From positions 62,001-126,000 of the forward strand of contig CAWHCN010000004.1 of assembly GCA_963827935.1 (NCBI GenBank): DNA of 64,000 nucleotides, given 5' to 3'. Below the pieces are notes generated by a model. It saw only the letters and a program-made list of their open reading frames with translations, ran no database searches and had not been told where the DNA came from. The position numbers and the translations under genes are program-made. Source of the stretch: DATFNV01 sp963827935 (lineage in GTDB: Bacteria > Planctomycetota > Planctomycetia > Gemmatales > Gemmataceae). This document shows, piece after piece, positions 38,429-46,717 of this stretch (the first letter of the stretch is position 1; each line of letters opens with the position of its first letter).

Positions 38429-38461
38429 GTTTAGCCGCCGCCCGCTGGGCGGCGGCTAAAC
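38429..38461. repeat. GTTTAGC-ended perfect palindrome
   Basis: GTTTAGCCGCCGCCC-GCT-GGGCGGCGGCTAAAC, 15-nt arms and three-base loop. It lies 17 bases after the stop of the giant gene and just before the promoter at 38476, suiting a transcript end or boundary. Confidence 0.97.
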
Positions 38462-38475
38462 GATGCATCACTTGC

Positions 38476-38504
38476 TTGCGATTGCGCACGTCCCTCTCTA
38501 TACT
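38476..38504 (+). promoter_or_regulatory. Likely sigma-70 promoter for the first PQQ-type gene
   Basis: TTGCGA at 38476-38481 and TATACT at 38499-38504 are separated by exactly 17 bases. It is 80 bases upstream of ATG 38583 and immediately after a palindrome that may end the previous transcript. Confidence 0.55.
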
Positions 38505-38582
38505 ACCATTCCGGGCCGTCTCCCCGTGGCCTGCCGATTGGTCCCGCCAGTATCCTCCCACCCGCCCGCAGGAGCCTCCTCC

Positions 38583-39862
38583 ATGTCCCGCCTACTGCCG
38601 CTGTGCGGCCTCGTCTTCCTGGTGGCCGCGTGCGGCCCGTCCTCGCGCCCCGTCGCCGCCGAGATCGACTCCCGGCCCCGGGCTTACGACTGGCCCCAGT
38701 GGCAGGGGCCTGACCGCACCACCGTCTCGAAGGAAACCGGACTGCTCGCCAGCTGGCTCAAGGAAGGACCGCCGCTCGCCTGGAAGGTCAAGGACCTGGG
38801 CGGCGGCTACAGCACCCCCTCGGTGGCCGCCGGCCGCATCTTCGGCATGAGCTATCGCGGCAAGGACGAAGGCGTCTGGGCGTCGAGGAAGCGACGGGTA
38901 AGGAACTGTGGTGGACCCGCATCGCCGCCGCGGGCGGTCCCGGCCCCGAGGGCTCGCGCAGCACTCCGACGGTGGACGGCGCTTTCGTTTACGCCCTGGG
39001 CGTCAACGGCGAGCTCGCCTGCCTCAACGTCAAGGACGGCAAAGAGGTCTGGCACAAGAACCTGACCGACAAGGCCTTCGGCGGCAGTGTTCAGTCCTGG
39101 GGCTACTGCGAATCCCCGCTCATCGACGGTGACAAGCTGATTTGCACCCCCGGCGGCAACCAGGCGACCCTGGCGGCCCTCGACAAGAAAACCGGCGAGA
39201 CCCTGTGGAAGGCCCGCGTACCCCAGGGCGACCGCGCCCAGTATGCCTCGGCCCTCGCAACCAACATCGACGGCAAGCGGCAGTACATCCAGTTCCTGAG
39301 CGGCGGCGTGGTGGGTGTGGCCGCCGCCGACGGTGCCTTCCTCTGGCGCTATAACCACCCGGCCAACGGCACCGCCAACTGTTCCACGCCAATCGTGGCG
39401 GACCACTTCGTCTTCGCCGCGTCCGGCTATGGCACCGGCGGCGGCCTGGCCGACCTCTCCAAGGTCGCCGGCGCCGGCAAGGAAGCCCAGGCCCAGGAGG
39501 TCTATTTCACCAAGAAGATGGTGAACCATCATGGCGGCATGGTGCTCGTGGATGGCTACCTGTACGGCTCCAACGAAGGCTCCGTCACCTGCCTCGAGTT
39601 GAAGACCGGCACCATCAAGTGGAACGAGGGCAAGCCGGGGAAGGGATCGATCGCCTACGCCGACGGGCGGCTTTACTACCGCAACGAGGGCGGGCCGGTC
39701 GTCCTGTTCGAGGCCAACCCGGAGAAGTACGTGGAGACCGGGCGTTTCAAGCAGCCCGACCGTAGCGGCGCCAACGCCTGGGCCCATCCGGTCATCGCCA
39801 ACGGGAAGCTGTACCTGCGCGACCAGGGCATGCTCCTGTGCTATGACGTCAAGCAGAAGTAA
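38583..39862 (+). CDS. PQQ-type beta-propeller protein, lipoprotein-like start (frame break near 38880)
   Basis: ATG 38583 follows CAGGAG. The N-terminus PLCGLVFLVAACGPSS has a lipobox-like VAAC. Propeller sequence follows: YDWPQWQGPDRTTVSKETGL, GGYSTPSVAAGRIFGMSYRG; after one missing base near 38880, EATGKELWWTRI and further blades such as NGELACLNVKDGKEVWHKNL and LYLRDQGMLLCYDVKQK. These are PQQ-like eight-bladed propellers; binding of the cofactor is not certain because these outer-wall versions often act as scaffolds. The next gene is a close paralogue. Confidence 0.82.
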
Positions 39863-39867
39863 GAGGC

Positions 39868-39941
39868 GTAGGCGAGCGGTGCGGCGTCAGCCCGCCGGTG
39901 CTCATGAGTGCCGGCTGGCTGACGCCGCGCCGCTCGCCTAC
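39868..39941. repeat. Inverted repeat between the two PQQ-type genes
   Basis: GTAGGCGAGCGGTGCGGCGT at 39868 onward pairs, with one bulge, with the arm ending GCCGCTCGCCTAC at 39941. The centre is a second short self-complementary piece. Confidence 0.93.
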
Positions 39942-39970
39942 AAAAACTGTCTCACAAGGAGCATCTCCCC

Positions 39971-41260
39971 ATGAATCGCTGCGCCTGGTGTCTGGCCTGC
40001 CTCATCCTCGGCGGGGTCGCCTGGGCTGACGCCCCCAAACCGTTCGACTGGCCGCAGTGGCAGGGCCCGGACCGCACGGCGGTCTCGAAGGAAACCGGCC
40101 TGCTGAAAGAATGGCCCAAGGCTGGTCCGCCGCTGGCCTGGTCGGTCAAGGATCTGGGCGGCGGACTGAGCACACCGTCCGTCGCCGGCGGACGCATTTT
40201 CGGGATGAGCTTCCGCGGCAACGAGGAGGGCGTCTGGGCCCTCGACGAGGCGACCGGCAAGGAGTTCTGGTGGGCGAAAATCGCCGACGCCAAGAAGATC
40301 GATCGGGGGAATGGCTCCCGTTCCACCCCGACGGTGAATGGCGACCTGGTTTATGCCCTGGGTGTCCACGGCGACTTGGCCTGCCTGAGCACCAAGGACG
40401 GCAAGGAAGTCTGGCACAAGAACCTGCCACGCGACTTCGGCGGACGCATGATGTCCGGCTGGGGCTACAGCGAATCGCCGCTCATCGACGGCGACAAGCT
40501 CATCTGTACCCCGGGCGGCAAGGATGCCACCCTCGTCGCGCTGAACAAGAAGACCGGCGAGTTGCTCTGGAAAGGTCCGGTGCCGGGCGGCGATGGTGCT
40601 GGCTATGCCTCGGCCATTCCGGTCGAGTTCGGCGGCCAGCGGGAGTACGTGCAGTTTGTCCAGAAAGGCGTGGTGGCGGTGGAGGCAGCCAGCGGCAAGT
40701 TCATGTGGCGTTACGATCACCCCGCAAACGGCACCTCCAATGCCACTACGCCGATCTACCACGACGGCTATGTCTTCGCCTCGTCGGCATACGGGGGTGG
40801 TGGCGGGATCGTGAAACTGAGCGCCGAAAACAGCGGCGGTGTGCAGGCCAAGGAGATCTGGTTCAAGGGGGAGAACAAGGGCCTGATGCGCAATCAGCAC
40901 GGCGGCGTGATCCTTTACGAAGGCAACCTTTACGGCTCCAGCGGCGGCAACGAGGGCGGCAGCCTCGTTTGCCTCGACTTCCTCAGCGGCAAGGTGCAGT
41001 GGAACGAGGCCGACAAGCCGGGCCGCAAAGGGGTCAAGAAGGGCTCGGTCGCATTCGCCGACGGGCGGATGTATTACCGTCAGGAAGACGGCGCGATGAT
41101 CCTCTTCGAGCCGAGTCCGAAGGAGTACCTGGAACGGGGCCGCTTCAACCCGCCCGAACGCAGCAATCAGCCGGCCTGGCCGCATCCAGTGATCGCCAAC
41201 GGGAAGCTGTACCTGCGCGATCAGGGCGTGCTGTTGTGCTATGACGTGAAGACGAAGTGA
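39971..41260 (+). CDS. PQQ-type beta-propeller protein, paralogue 2
   Basis: The 429-residue protein has a signal peptide (CLACLILGGVAWADA) and intact propeller blades: FDWPQWQGPDRTAVSKETGL, GGLSTPSVAGGRIFGMSFRG, VYALGVHGDLACLSTKDGKE and IANGKLYLRDQGVLLCYDVK. Alignment by eye to the preceding gene is strong over most of the length, which also shows where that gene lost a base. Function not known; outer-membrane or periplasmic location inferred. Confidence 0.88.
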   Translation: MNRCAWCLACLILGGVAWADAPKPFDWPQWQGPDRTAVSKETGLLKEWPKAGPPLAWSVKDLGGGLSTPSVAGGRIFGMSFRGNEEGVWALDEATGKEFWWAKIADAKKIDRGNGSRSTPTVNGDLVYALGVHGDLACLSTKDGKEVWHKNLPRDFGGRMMSGWGYSESPLIDGDKLICTPGGKDATLVALNKKTGELLWKGPVPGGDGAGYASAIPVEFGGQREYVQFVQKGVVAVEAASGKFMWRYDHPANGTSNATTPIYHDGYVFASSAYGGGGGIVKLSAENSGGVQAKEIWFKGENKGLMRNQHGGVILYEGNLYGSSGGNEGGSLVCLDFLSGKVQWNEADKPGRKGVKKGSVAFADGRMYYRQEDGAMILFEPSPKEYLERGRFNPPERSNQPAWPHPVIANGKLYLRDQGVLLCYDVKTK

Positions 41261-41269
41261 TGTCTGTTC

Positions 41270-41311
41270 AGCGGCGGATCGCAGATCCGCACGGATCTGC
41301 GATCCGCCGCT
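41270..41311. repeat. Palindrome in the convergent gap PQQ-type gene / rplQ
   Basis: AGCGGCGGATCGCAGATCCG at 41270 onward pairs with the arm ending GATCCGCCGCT at 41311, followed by AAAC. It fills the 60-base convergent gap, consistent with a bidirectional transcription stop. Confidence 0.92.
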
Positions 41312-41320
41312 AAACAAGTC

Positions 41321-41875
41321 TTACGCCGTCGGTGGCGTCTCGGGGGCTGGCGGGGGCGCTTCCGGCACAGGCGGCGGGGTGGTGGCCTGGGGTTCCGGCT
41401 CGGGCGGTGGTGCCGTCACCGGGGCCGGGGCCGACCGCGCCTTGAACCGGACCTTGACCTCGCCCTCTTGCAGCAACTCGATGTACGCTGTCCGCCCGCC
41501 ATCGCCCAACCGCCGCTCGTGCCGCTTGATGATGCGCGTGTAGCCGCCCGGGCGGTCCTTGAAGCGGGGCGCGATCTCGTCGAACAGCTTCTGGATGATC
41601 TTGCGGTTGTCCTGCTTGTCGTCGTCTTCGTCGTGGGCCATCGGCCGGGCTTGGCCCATCGGCCCCAGCCGGGCCATGGCCAGCCGCCGGGCGTGGACCG
41701 TGTTCTTCCGGGCCAGGGTGATCAGCTTCTCGATGAACGGCCGCACTTCCTTGGCCTTTTCCACCGTGGTGATAATGCGCCCGTGCTGGATCAGGGCCAT
41801 CGTCAGGTTGCGCATCAGGGCCAGCCGGTGTTCGGCATTGCGTCCCAGCTGGCGGCCGGCTTTCAGGTGTCTCAT
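41321..41875 (-). CDS. rplQ: 50S ribosomal protein L17, C-terminally extended
   Basis: MRHLKAGRQLGRNAEHRLAL and MRNLTMALIQHGRIITTVEK are the L17 signature; the end of the core is TAYIELLQEGE. The protein has 184 residues against about 120 usual: it has an inserted acidic segment (GQARPMAHDEDDDKQDNRK) and a C-terminal proline/glutamate-rich tail (PPPEPEPQATTPPPVPEAPP). Last gene of the alpha operon, downstream of rpoA and separated by a palindrome. Confidence 0.95.
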   Translation of the reverse strand: MRHLKAGRQLGRNAEHRLALMRNLTMALIQHGRIITTVEKAKEVRPFIEKLITLARKNTVHARRLAMARLGPMGQARPMAHDEDDDKQDNRKIIQKLFDEIAPRFKDRPGGYTRIIKRHERRLGDGGRTAYIELLQEGEVKVRFKARSAPAPVTAPPPEPEPQATTPPPVPEAPPPAPETPPTA

Positions 41876-41890
41876 GGCAGGTGTCCCCGC

Positions 41891-41945
41891 TTAGCCGCGA
41901 CCTTCTGGGAGCGCTGCGGACAGCGCCCCAGAAGGTCGCGGCTAA
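41891..41945. repeat. TTAGCCGCGACC palindrome between rpoA and rplQ
   Basis: TTAGCCGCGACCTTCTGGG at 41891 pairs with CCCAGAAGGTCGCGGCTAA ending 41945, with a 17-base loop containing a smaller GCGCT/AGCGC stem. It splits two genes of a normally tight operon. Confidence 0.96.
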
Positions 41946-41954
41946 ACCGTTGCG

Positions 41955-42956
41955 TTAGCGCCGCAGCGACGCCGGCAGCTTCATCCCCAGGTGCAGGCCG
42001 CGCTCTTGCAGCTTCTGCTTCACTTCCTTCAGTGTCGTTTCGCCGAAGTTGCGAACCTCGAGCAACTCCTCGTCGGTGCGAATCACCAGGTCGCGGACCG
42101 TGGTGATGCCTTCCGATTCGAGGCAGTTGGTCGCCCGCACGGACAGCTCCAGCTCGGCGAGGCTCATGGCGAGCTTCCGTTCCAGCTCGGCATCGACCGT
42201 GGCATCCATCAGCGCCGGCTGGGGCACCTCGTCGATGGCGATCTCCGGGCCCGGCTCGGCGTACTGGATGAACGGGTTGAGGTGCTTGCGCATGATCTTG
42301 GCCCCCTCGACGACGGCCATCTGCGGATTCACCGTGCCGTTGGTCCAGATCTCCATGACCAGCTTGTCGTAGTTGGTGCGCTGGCCGACGCGCGTATCCT
42401 CGATCTCGTACTTGACGCGGACCACCGGTGAAAAGCTACTGTCCACCGGAATGATGCCGACCTCACGCTCCTTACCGGCGTTCTCGTCAGCGGTGCGATA
42501 GCCGCGGCCGTTCTCCACCGTCATTTCAACCACGAAGGGCACGTCGTCGGTCAGGGTGGCGATGATGTGCTCGGGGTTGACGATCTGGATCGCCTCGTCG
42601 GCGATCACGTCGGCGCCCTTCACGACGCCCCGGTCGTGCCGGTCGATGCGGATCGTCTTGGTTTCCTCGCTCTGGTTTTTGACCACGAGGCTCTTGATGT
42701 TGAGGATGATGTCGGTCACATCCTCGACGACGCCGGGGATGGTGGTGACCTCGTGCTGCACGCCCTGGATTTTGACGCGCGTGACGGCGCTCCCCTCCAG
42801 CGAGGAGAGGAGGATGCGGCGCAGGCTGTTGCCGACGGTGGTCCCGAAGCCGCGCTCGAACGGCTCCACCGAGAACTTGCCGTAAGTGTCGGTCAGCGTC
42901 GTCCGGTCGCTGACCACGCGGTTGGGCAACTCCAAGCCACGCCATCGGATACGCAT
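41955..42956 (-). CDS. rpoA: DNA-directed RNA polymerase subunit alpha
   Basis: ATG 42956 gives the expected start MRIRWRGLELPNRVVSDRTT and 333 residues. Features: FSVEPFERGFGTTVGNSLRR with ILLSSLEGSAVTRVKIQGVQ, the alpha N-terminal dimerisation domain, and a C-terminal domain with LELSVRATNCLESEGITTVR, DLVIRTDEELLEVRNFGETT and LKEVKQKLQERG, the DNA/activator-binding helices. Long in-frame extensions upstream belong to intergenic DNA. Part of the alpha operon. Confidence 0.97.
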   Translation of the reverse strand: MRIRWRGLELPNRVVSDRTTLTDTYGKFSVEPFERGFGTTVGNSLRRILLSSLEGSAVTRVKIQGVQHEVTTIPGVVEDVTDIILNIKSLVVKNQSEETKTIRIDRHDRGVVKGADVIADEAIQIVNPEHIIATLTDDVPFVVEMTVENGRGYRTADENAGKEREVGIIPVDSSFSPVVRVKYEIEDTRVGQRTNYDKLVMEIWTNGTVNPQMAVVEGAKIMRKHLNPFIQYAEPGPEIAIDEVPQPALMDATVDAELERKLAMSLAELELSVRATNCLESEGITTVRDLVIRTDEELLEVRNFGETTLKEVKQKLQERGLHLGMKLPASLRR

Positions 42957-42970
42957 GAGGGGTCTCCGAG

Positions 42971-43028
42971 GTTGAGCCGCGACCGTGAGGGAGCAGGGCA
43001 CACCGCTCCCTGACGGTCGCGGCTCAAC
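42971..43028. repeat. GTTGAGCCGCGACC palindrome between rpsD and rpoA
   Basis: GTTGAGCCGCGACCGT at 42971 pairs with ACGGTCGCGGCTCAAC ending 43028; inner AGGGAGC/GCTCCCT continues the stem. Same ends as the rpoA-rplQ element but different inner stem. Confidence 0.96.
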
Positions 43029-43035
43029 AACAAGG

Positions 43036-43673
43036 TTAACGGGAGCACACTTCGATGATGAGCTGCTCGCGGATCTCTTGAATACGCGGGTCAACGTCGC
43101 CGCGCGTAGGTAGGCGCAGGACGGCCCCTTCAGGCGGCTCGCCGTCGGTGCGCGACAGGTAGTCGGGAATCGGCGGCATGCTGGCGTTGGCCTGCGGTGC
43201 CAGCTTGGCCATCTGCACCGAACGCGGGTTGTTCTTGATGCCAACGCGGTCGCCGGCCTTGACGAGCAAGCTGGGGATATTGCACTTGCGGCCATTCAGC
43301 AGAATATGGCCGTGGGCCACCATCTGACGGGCTCCGGTGCGGTTAGGCGCGAAGCCGAGCCGGTGCACGATGTTGTCCAGCCGACGTTCCATGATGGTCA
43401 GCAGCTGCTCACCGGTGTTCTCGGTGGAGCGGCTGGCCAACTCGAAGTAACGGCGGAATTGCCGTTCGAGGACGCCGTAAAACCGCTTGAGTTTCTGCTT
43501 CTCGCGCAGGCGGATGGCATATTCGCTGGCCTTGCCGCGCAGGGTGTGCATGCCGGGCGCTGGTCGCGCCGCTCGATGGCGCACTTGGGGCTGTCGCAAC
43601 GGCTGCCCTTGAGGAACAGCTTGATGCCTTCCCGCCGGCACATCTTGCACTTGTAGTCGAGTTGTCGTGCCAT
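43036..43673 (-). CDS. rpsD: 30S ribosomal protein S4 (frame break near 43565)
   Basis: ATG 43673 starts MARQLDYKCKMCRREGIKLF, with four cysteines in the first 35 residues (CxxC then CDSPKC), the zinc-binding S4 type. After RRDQRP the frame changes; one added G/C restores GMHTLRGKASEYAIRLREKQ, a perfect S4 continuation with the S4 RNA-binding domain (MERRLDNIVHRLGFAPNRTG, ARQMVAHGHILLNGRKCNIP). Total about 213 residues. As a primary 16S rRNA binder it should be essential, so the frame change is almost surely a sequence error. Confidence 0.95.
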
Positions 43674-43762
43674 TGTTTCAGTATTAGTGTCAAATTGAAC
43701 CAGCCCCGAGCGCAGCGCGGGGCACGTGTCGAACCCCTCGCTCGCGCACGGGGCTTATGATT

Positions 43763-44143
43763 TCATACGCGGCGCTTCTTGGGCGGCCGGCAGCCGTTGT
43801 GCGGCAGCGGCGTCACGTCCTCGATCGCCTTGACGTTCAATCCGGCGGCCTGGAGGGCGGTGATCGCCGACTCGCGGCCGGAGCCGGGGCCCTTCACGCG
43901 GACCTCGATCTCCTTGACGCCGAACTTGCTGGCCCGCTCGGCCGCCACCTCGGCCGCCCGCTGGGCCGCGAACGGCGTGCTCTTGCGGCTCCCCTTGAAC
44001 CCCACCGTCCCCGCCGAGGCATAGCACAGCGCGTCGCCGTTGGTGTCGGTGATCGTGACGATGGTGTTGTTGAAGGTCGCCTTGATGTGGGCGATCCCGC
44101 GGCTGACATTCCGCCGCTGCTTCTTCTTCTTGCTCTTCGCCAT
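43763..44143 (-). CDS. rpsK: 30S ribosomal protein S11
   Basis: 126 residues with HIKATFNNTIVTITDTNGDA, GSRKSTPFAAQRAAEVAAER, VRVKGPGSGRESAITALQAA and the conserved end DVTPLPHNGCRPPKKRRV. Lysine-rich N-terminus (MAKSKKKKQRR). Canonical position between rpsM and rpsD. Confidence 0.98.
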   Translation of the reverse strand: MAKSKKKKQRRNVSRGIAHIKATFNNTIVTITDTNGDALCYASAGTVGFKGSRKSTPFAAQRAAEVAAERASKFGVKEIEVRVKGPGSGRESAITALQAAGLNVKAIEDVTPLPHNGCRPPKKRRV

Positions 44144-44167
44144 GTGGTCCCTTGCTTGCGCTGCGGG

Positions 44168-44554
44168 CTAGCCACGCATTTCCTTCACGCCCTTCTTGCC
44201 GGCGACCGTCTTACGTGGCCCCTTGCGGGTGCGGGCGTTGGTCTTGGTGCGCTGGCCGCGAACGGGCAGGCTGCGCCGGTGCCGTGTGCCGCGGTAACAG
44301 TTGATGTCCTTGAGGCGGGCGATGTTCTGCTGCACCTGCCGGCGGAGGGGCCCTTCCACGGTGTAATCGCGGTCGAGGATGGTCGCCAGTCGGGCCAGGT
44401 CGTCGTCGCTGAGTTCCTTGGCCCGGCGCTGCGGGTCGATGTGCGCCTGTTCGCACAGGCGCAGCGCCAGCGACGGCCCGATCCCGTAGATGTATCGCAG
44501 CGAAATGTGCGTCGGCTTGTCGTTGGGTATATCTACACCCAGGATACGCGGCAT
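44168..44554 (-). CDS. rpsM: 30S ribosomal protein S13
   Basis: 128 residues: MPRILGVDIPNDKPTHISLR, YIYGIGPSLALRLCEQAHID, then the C-terminal GTRHRRSLPVRGQRTKTNAR with TRKGPRKTVAGKKG tail. Canonical S13 length and ends. Second gene of the alpha operon, 15 bases after rpmJ. Confidence 0.98.
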   Translation of the reverse strand: MPRILGVDIPNDKPTHISLRYIYGIGPSLALRLCEQAHIDPQRRAKELSDDDLARLATILDRDYTVEGPLRRQVQQNIARLKDINCYRGTRHRRSLPVRGQRTKTNARTRKGPRKTVAGKKGVKEMRG

Positions 44555-44569
44555 GGACTGTCTCCTCGC

Positions 44570-44683
44570 TTAGCCCTGGCGTTGCTTGTGCCGCGGATTG
44601 CTGCAAATAACGAGCAGCTTGCCGTGCCGCCGGACGAGCTTGCAATTCTCACAGATGCGTTTCACGCTGGCTCGCACCTTCAT
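44570..44683 (-). CDS. rpmJ: 50S ribosomal protein L36
   Basis: Thirty-seven residues reading MKVRASVKRICENCKLVRRH and GKLLVICSNPRHKQRQG. The zinc ligands C11, C14, C27 and H32 are all present. Normal position at the head of the alpha operon here; infA, map and secY are not in this stretch. Confidence 0.98.
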   Translation of the reverse strand: MKVRASVKRICENCKLVRRHGKLLVICSNPRHKQRQG

Positions 44684-44736
44684 GGCTCACCTCTCTGGCG
44701 CAATCGTCGTCGGTCCCGCGATGGGGAGAAACCATC

Positions 44737-44765
44737 TTCTTAGCAAAGTGGCACGAACCCTGCAA
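44737..44765 (-). promoter_or_regulatory. Likely sigma-70 promoter for the alpha operon
   Basis: On the minus strand TTGCAG (44760-44765) and TAAGAA (44737-44742) are separated by 17 bases, about 55 bases before the rpmJ start. Spacing and position fit a housekeeping promoter in the divergent rpmJ/nnrD gap. Confidence 0.5.
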
Positions 44766-44864
44766 GGGGGAAAAAATGCAGTGTTGGCCCAATGTACGTG
44801 GGACGGGCGCAGTCTATAACGCGCCCGGACAGGTCGTCCCTCCCAACGCCCCGAAGGAGCCGCC

Positions 44865-45740
44865 ATGCCGACGCCTTCCCCCATCCTGGTCGCCACACTC
44901 CCCGCGCTGGCGCCGCGCCGTCCCGACAGTCACAAGGGGGACCTCGGGCGCGTGCTGGTGGTGGCCGGCAGCCGCGGCATGTCGGGGGCGGCGATCCTGT
45001 GCGCCGGCGCTGTCCTGCGCGGCGGGGCCGGGCTGGTGCGCGTTGCCGTGCCCGCCGACATCCTGCCCATCGTCGCCGGCGGCAACCCGTGCTACATGAC
45101 GGCGCCTCTGCCCCACGACGATCAGGGCCGGCTGGGCGCGACGGCGGAAGCCGAGGTGCTGCGGCTGGCGGAAGCTAGCGATGTCGTTGCCGCCGGTCCC
45201 GGACTGGGGAACACCGCCGCCGTCGCTGCCGTGGTTTGTGCCCTGCTCAAGAAAACGACGGTGCCCCTGGTCCTCGATGCCGATGCGCTGAACGCGCTGG
45301 CCGGGCGAACCGAGGTGCTCCGCGGCCGGGCCGTGCCGCCGATCCTTACTCCCCATCCCGGTGAGTTTGCACGGCTCAGCGGGCGGAAGGTCTCCAGCGC
45401 ACCGGCCGAGCGCCTCGAAGCGGCGGCCCGGTTCGCCGCGGAGCAGGGCGTCGTCCTGGTCCTCAAGGGGCACGGCACGGTGGTGACCGACGGTCGGCGG
45501 GCCTACGTGAACACCACCGGCAATCCCGGTATGGCCACCGGCGGCAGCGGCGATGTGCTCACCGGGCTCATCGCCGCCTTGCTGGGGCAGCACTTGGAGC
45601 CCTTCGCCGCCGCCCAGCTCGGCACCCATCTGCACGGCCTGGCGGGCGACCTGGCCCGGATCGACCGCGGCGAGGTGCCGCTCATTGCCACCGACCTGCT
45701 CGATTACCTGCCGCGGACGTTTCAAGGAATCGGCGTGTAA
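44865..45740 (+). CDS. nnrD: ADP-dependent NAD(P)H-hydrate dehydratase
   Basis: 291 residues starting at ATG 44865 behind AAGGAG. HKGDLGRVLVVAGSRGMSGA, ILTPHPGEFARL and NTTGNPGMATGGSGDVLTGL are the signature motifs of the ribokinase-like NnrD family, which dehydrates the S form of hydrated NAD(P)H. Only the kinase-like domain is present; the epimerase domain (NnrE) often fused in front is absent and not in this window. Divergent from the alpha operon. Confidence 0.93.
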   Translation: MPTPSPILVATLPALAPRRPDSHKGDLGRVLVVAGSRGMSGAAILCAGAVLRGGAGLVRVAVPADILPIVAGGNPCYMTAPLPHDDQGRLGATAEAEVLRLAEASDVVAAGPGLGNTAAVAAVVCALLKKTTVPLVLDADALNALAGRTEVLRGRAVPPILTPHPGEFARLSGRKVSSAPAERLEAAARFAAEQGVVLVLKGHGTVVTDGRRAYVNTTGNPGMATGGSGDVLTGLIAALLGQHLEPFAAAQLGTHLHGLAGDLARIDRGEVPLIATDLLDYLPRTFQGIGV

Positions 45741-45873
45741 CGGTTGGGGCGAAGCGGAAGCTTGCGCCGCGCGGGTCGGAGGAGAAATCAGGCTGGTGCT
45801 GGCCGGAGAACTGGGTAAACTCAGCCATAACTGTTGGCCCCGATCCCCGACCCCCTGACCCTGACACCTCCTT

Positions 45874-46664
45874 ATGGACTTCCGCTGTCCAAGCTGCCAG
45901 AAAGACTTAACCGTCCCGGATGAGTATGCCGGGCAACTGATGAAGTGTCCGCTGTGCCAGAACACGTTTCAGGCGCCAGCGTTACCGCCGCCGGTGACGG
46001 CCACGCCGCCGCCGGGGCCGGGGACATTCGCGGTGGCTCCGGAACCACTGCCTCCCCCACCGACCACGCCGGAAATACCCAAGCGGAAGAAGGAAGCGCC
46101 GGCCAGTCCGCCGACCCCGCCCGCGCCGCCGCCACCCCCCGGCGAGTACACCAAAACGCACACCATCTGGATCAGCCCGCGCGTGGTGCCGTGGATCGCC
46201 CCGGCGCCCTGGTACTGGCGTTCCTGCTGACCTTCTTCCCCTGGGCCGGCTATGCGGGTGCGGGGGGCGAAAGCCACCTGCCGTGGGGCTGGGGGTGGGG
46301 TGGATCGGACAAGTGGAATCCGCTCACGTTCTTTTACACCCTAACGCTGCTGTTCGCGTTGTTCGCCAGCGGCGCCATCACGGTGTTGCGGCTTATCCCC
46401 GGCTTCAAGCTGCCCCCCGCGCTCCAGCAGGTGTGGAGCTTCCGTGCGGGCGCGGTTGCCCTGCTCACCTTCCTCGGACTGTTCTTTCTCCTGATCCAGC
46501 TGTTCGTCGGCTTCCAGCCGGAGACCGACACGCTGCACACGACGATCTTCGTCTGGCTGGCGCTGCTGTTCCAGATCCTGGCGCTGGCCGGGTCGGTGCT
46601 GGACCTGTGGCTGGAAGTGCGCGGCCCCAGCAAGCCGATGCCGCGGATTGACATGCACTGGTAA
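45874..46664 (+). CDS. Zinc-ribbon membrane protein (frame break near 46205)
   Basis: MDFRCPSCQKDLTVPDEYAG and QLMKCPLCQNTFQAPALPPP give a CPxC...CPLC zinc ribbon; a proline-rich linker follows. After a frame change near 46205 the rest is a membrane domain with about four hydrophobic helices (FFYTLTLLFALFASGAITVL, FLGLFFLLIQLFVGFQPE, VWLALLFQILALAGSVLDLW). Together about 263 residues. This layout is frequent in planctomycetes; function unknown. Confidence 0.7.
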
Positions 46665-46671
46665 GGCAGCG

Positions 46672-46717
46672 TGATTCATCGTTTCGCGATCTCTGCGCGA
46701 GCGCGAAACGATGAATC
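46672..46717. repeat. Perfect 16-nt palindrome in a convergent gap
   Basis: GATTCATCGTTTCGCG at 46672-46687 pairs with CGCGAAACGATGAATC at 46702-46717. It fills the convergent gap and its right arm overlaps the last codon of the amidinotransferase-like gene. Confidence 0.95.

Noticed and set aside
43565..43565. rpsD as a true pseudogene
   Set aside because: S4 is essential and the rest of the operon is canonical; a one-base correction gives a perfect protein, so a sequence error is much more likely.
44783..44821. Plus-strand promoter TTGGCC/TATAAC for nnrD
   Set aside because: Spacing between the two hexamers is about 25 bases, too long for sigma-70.
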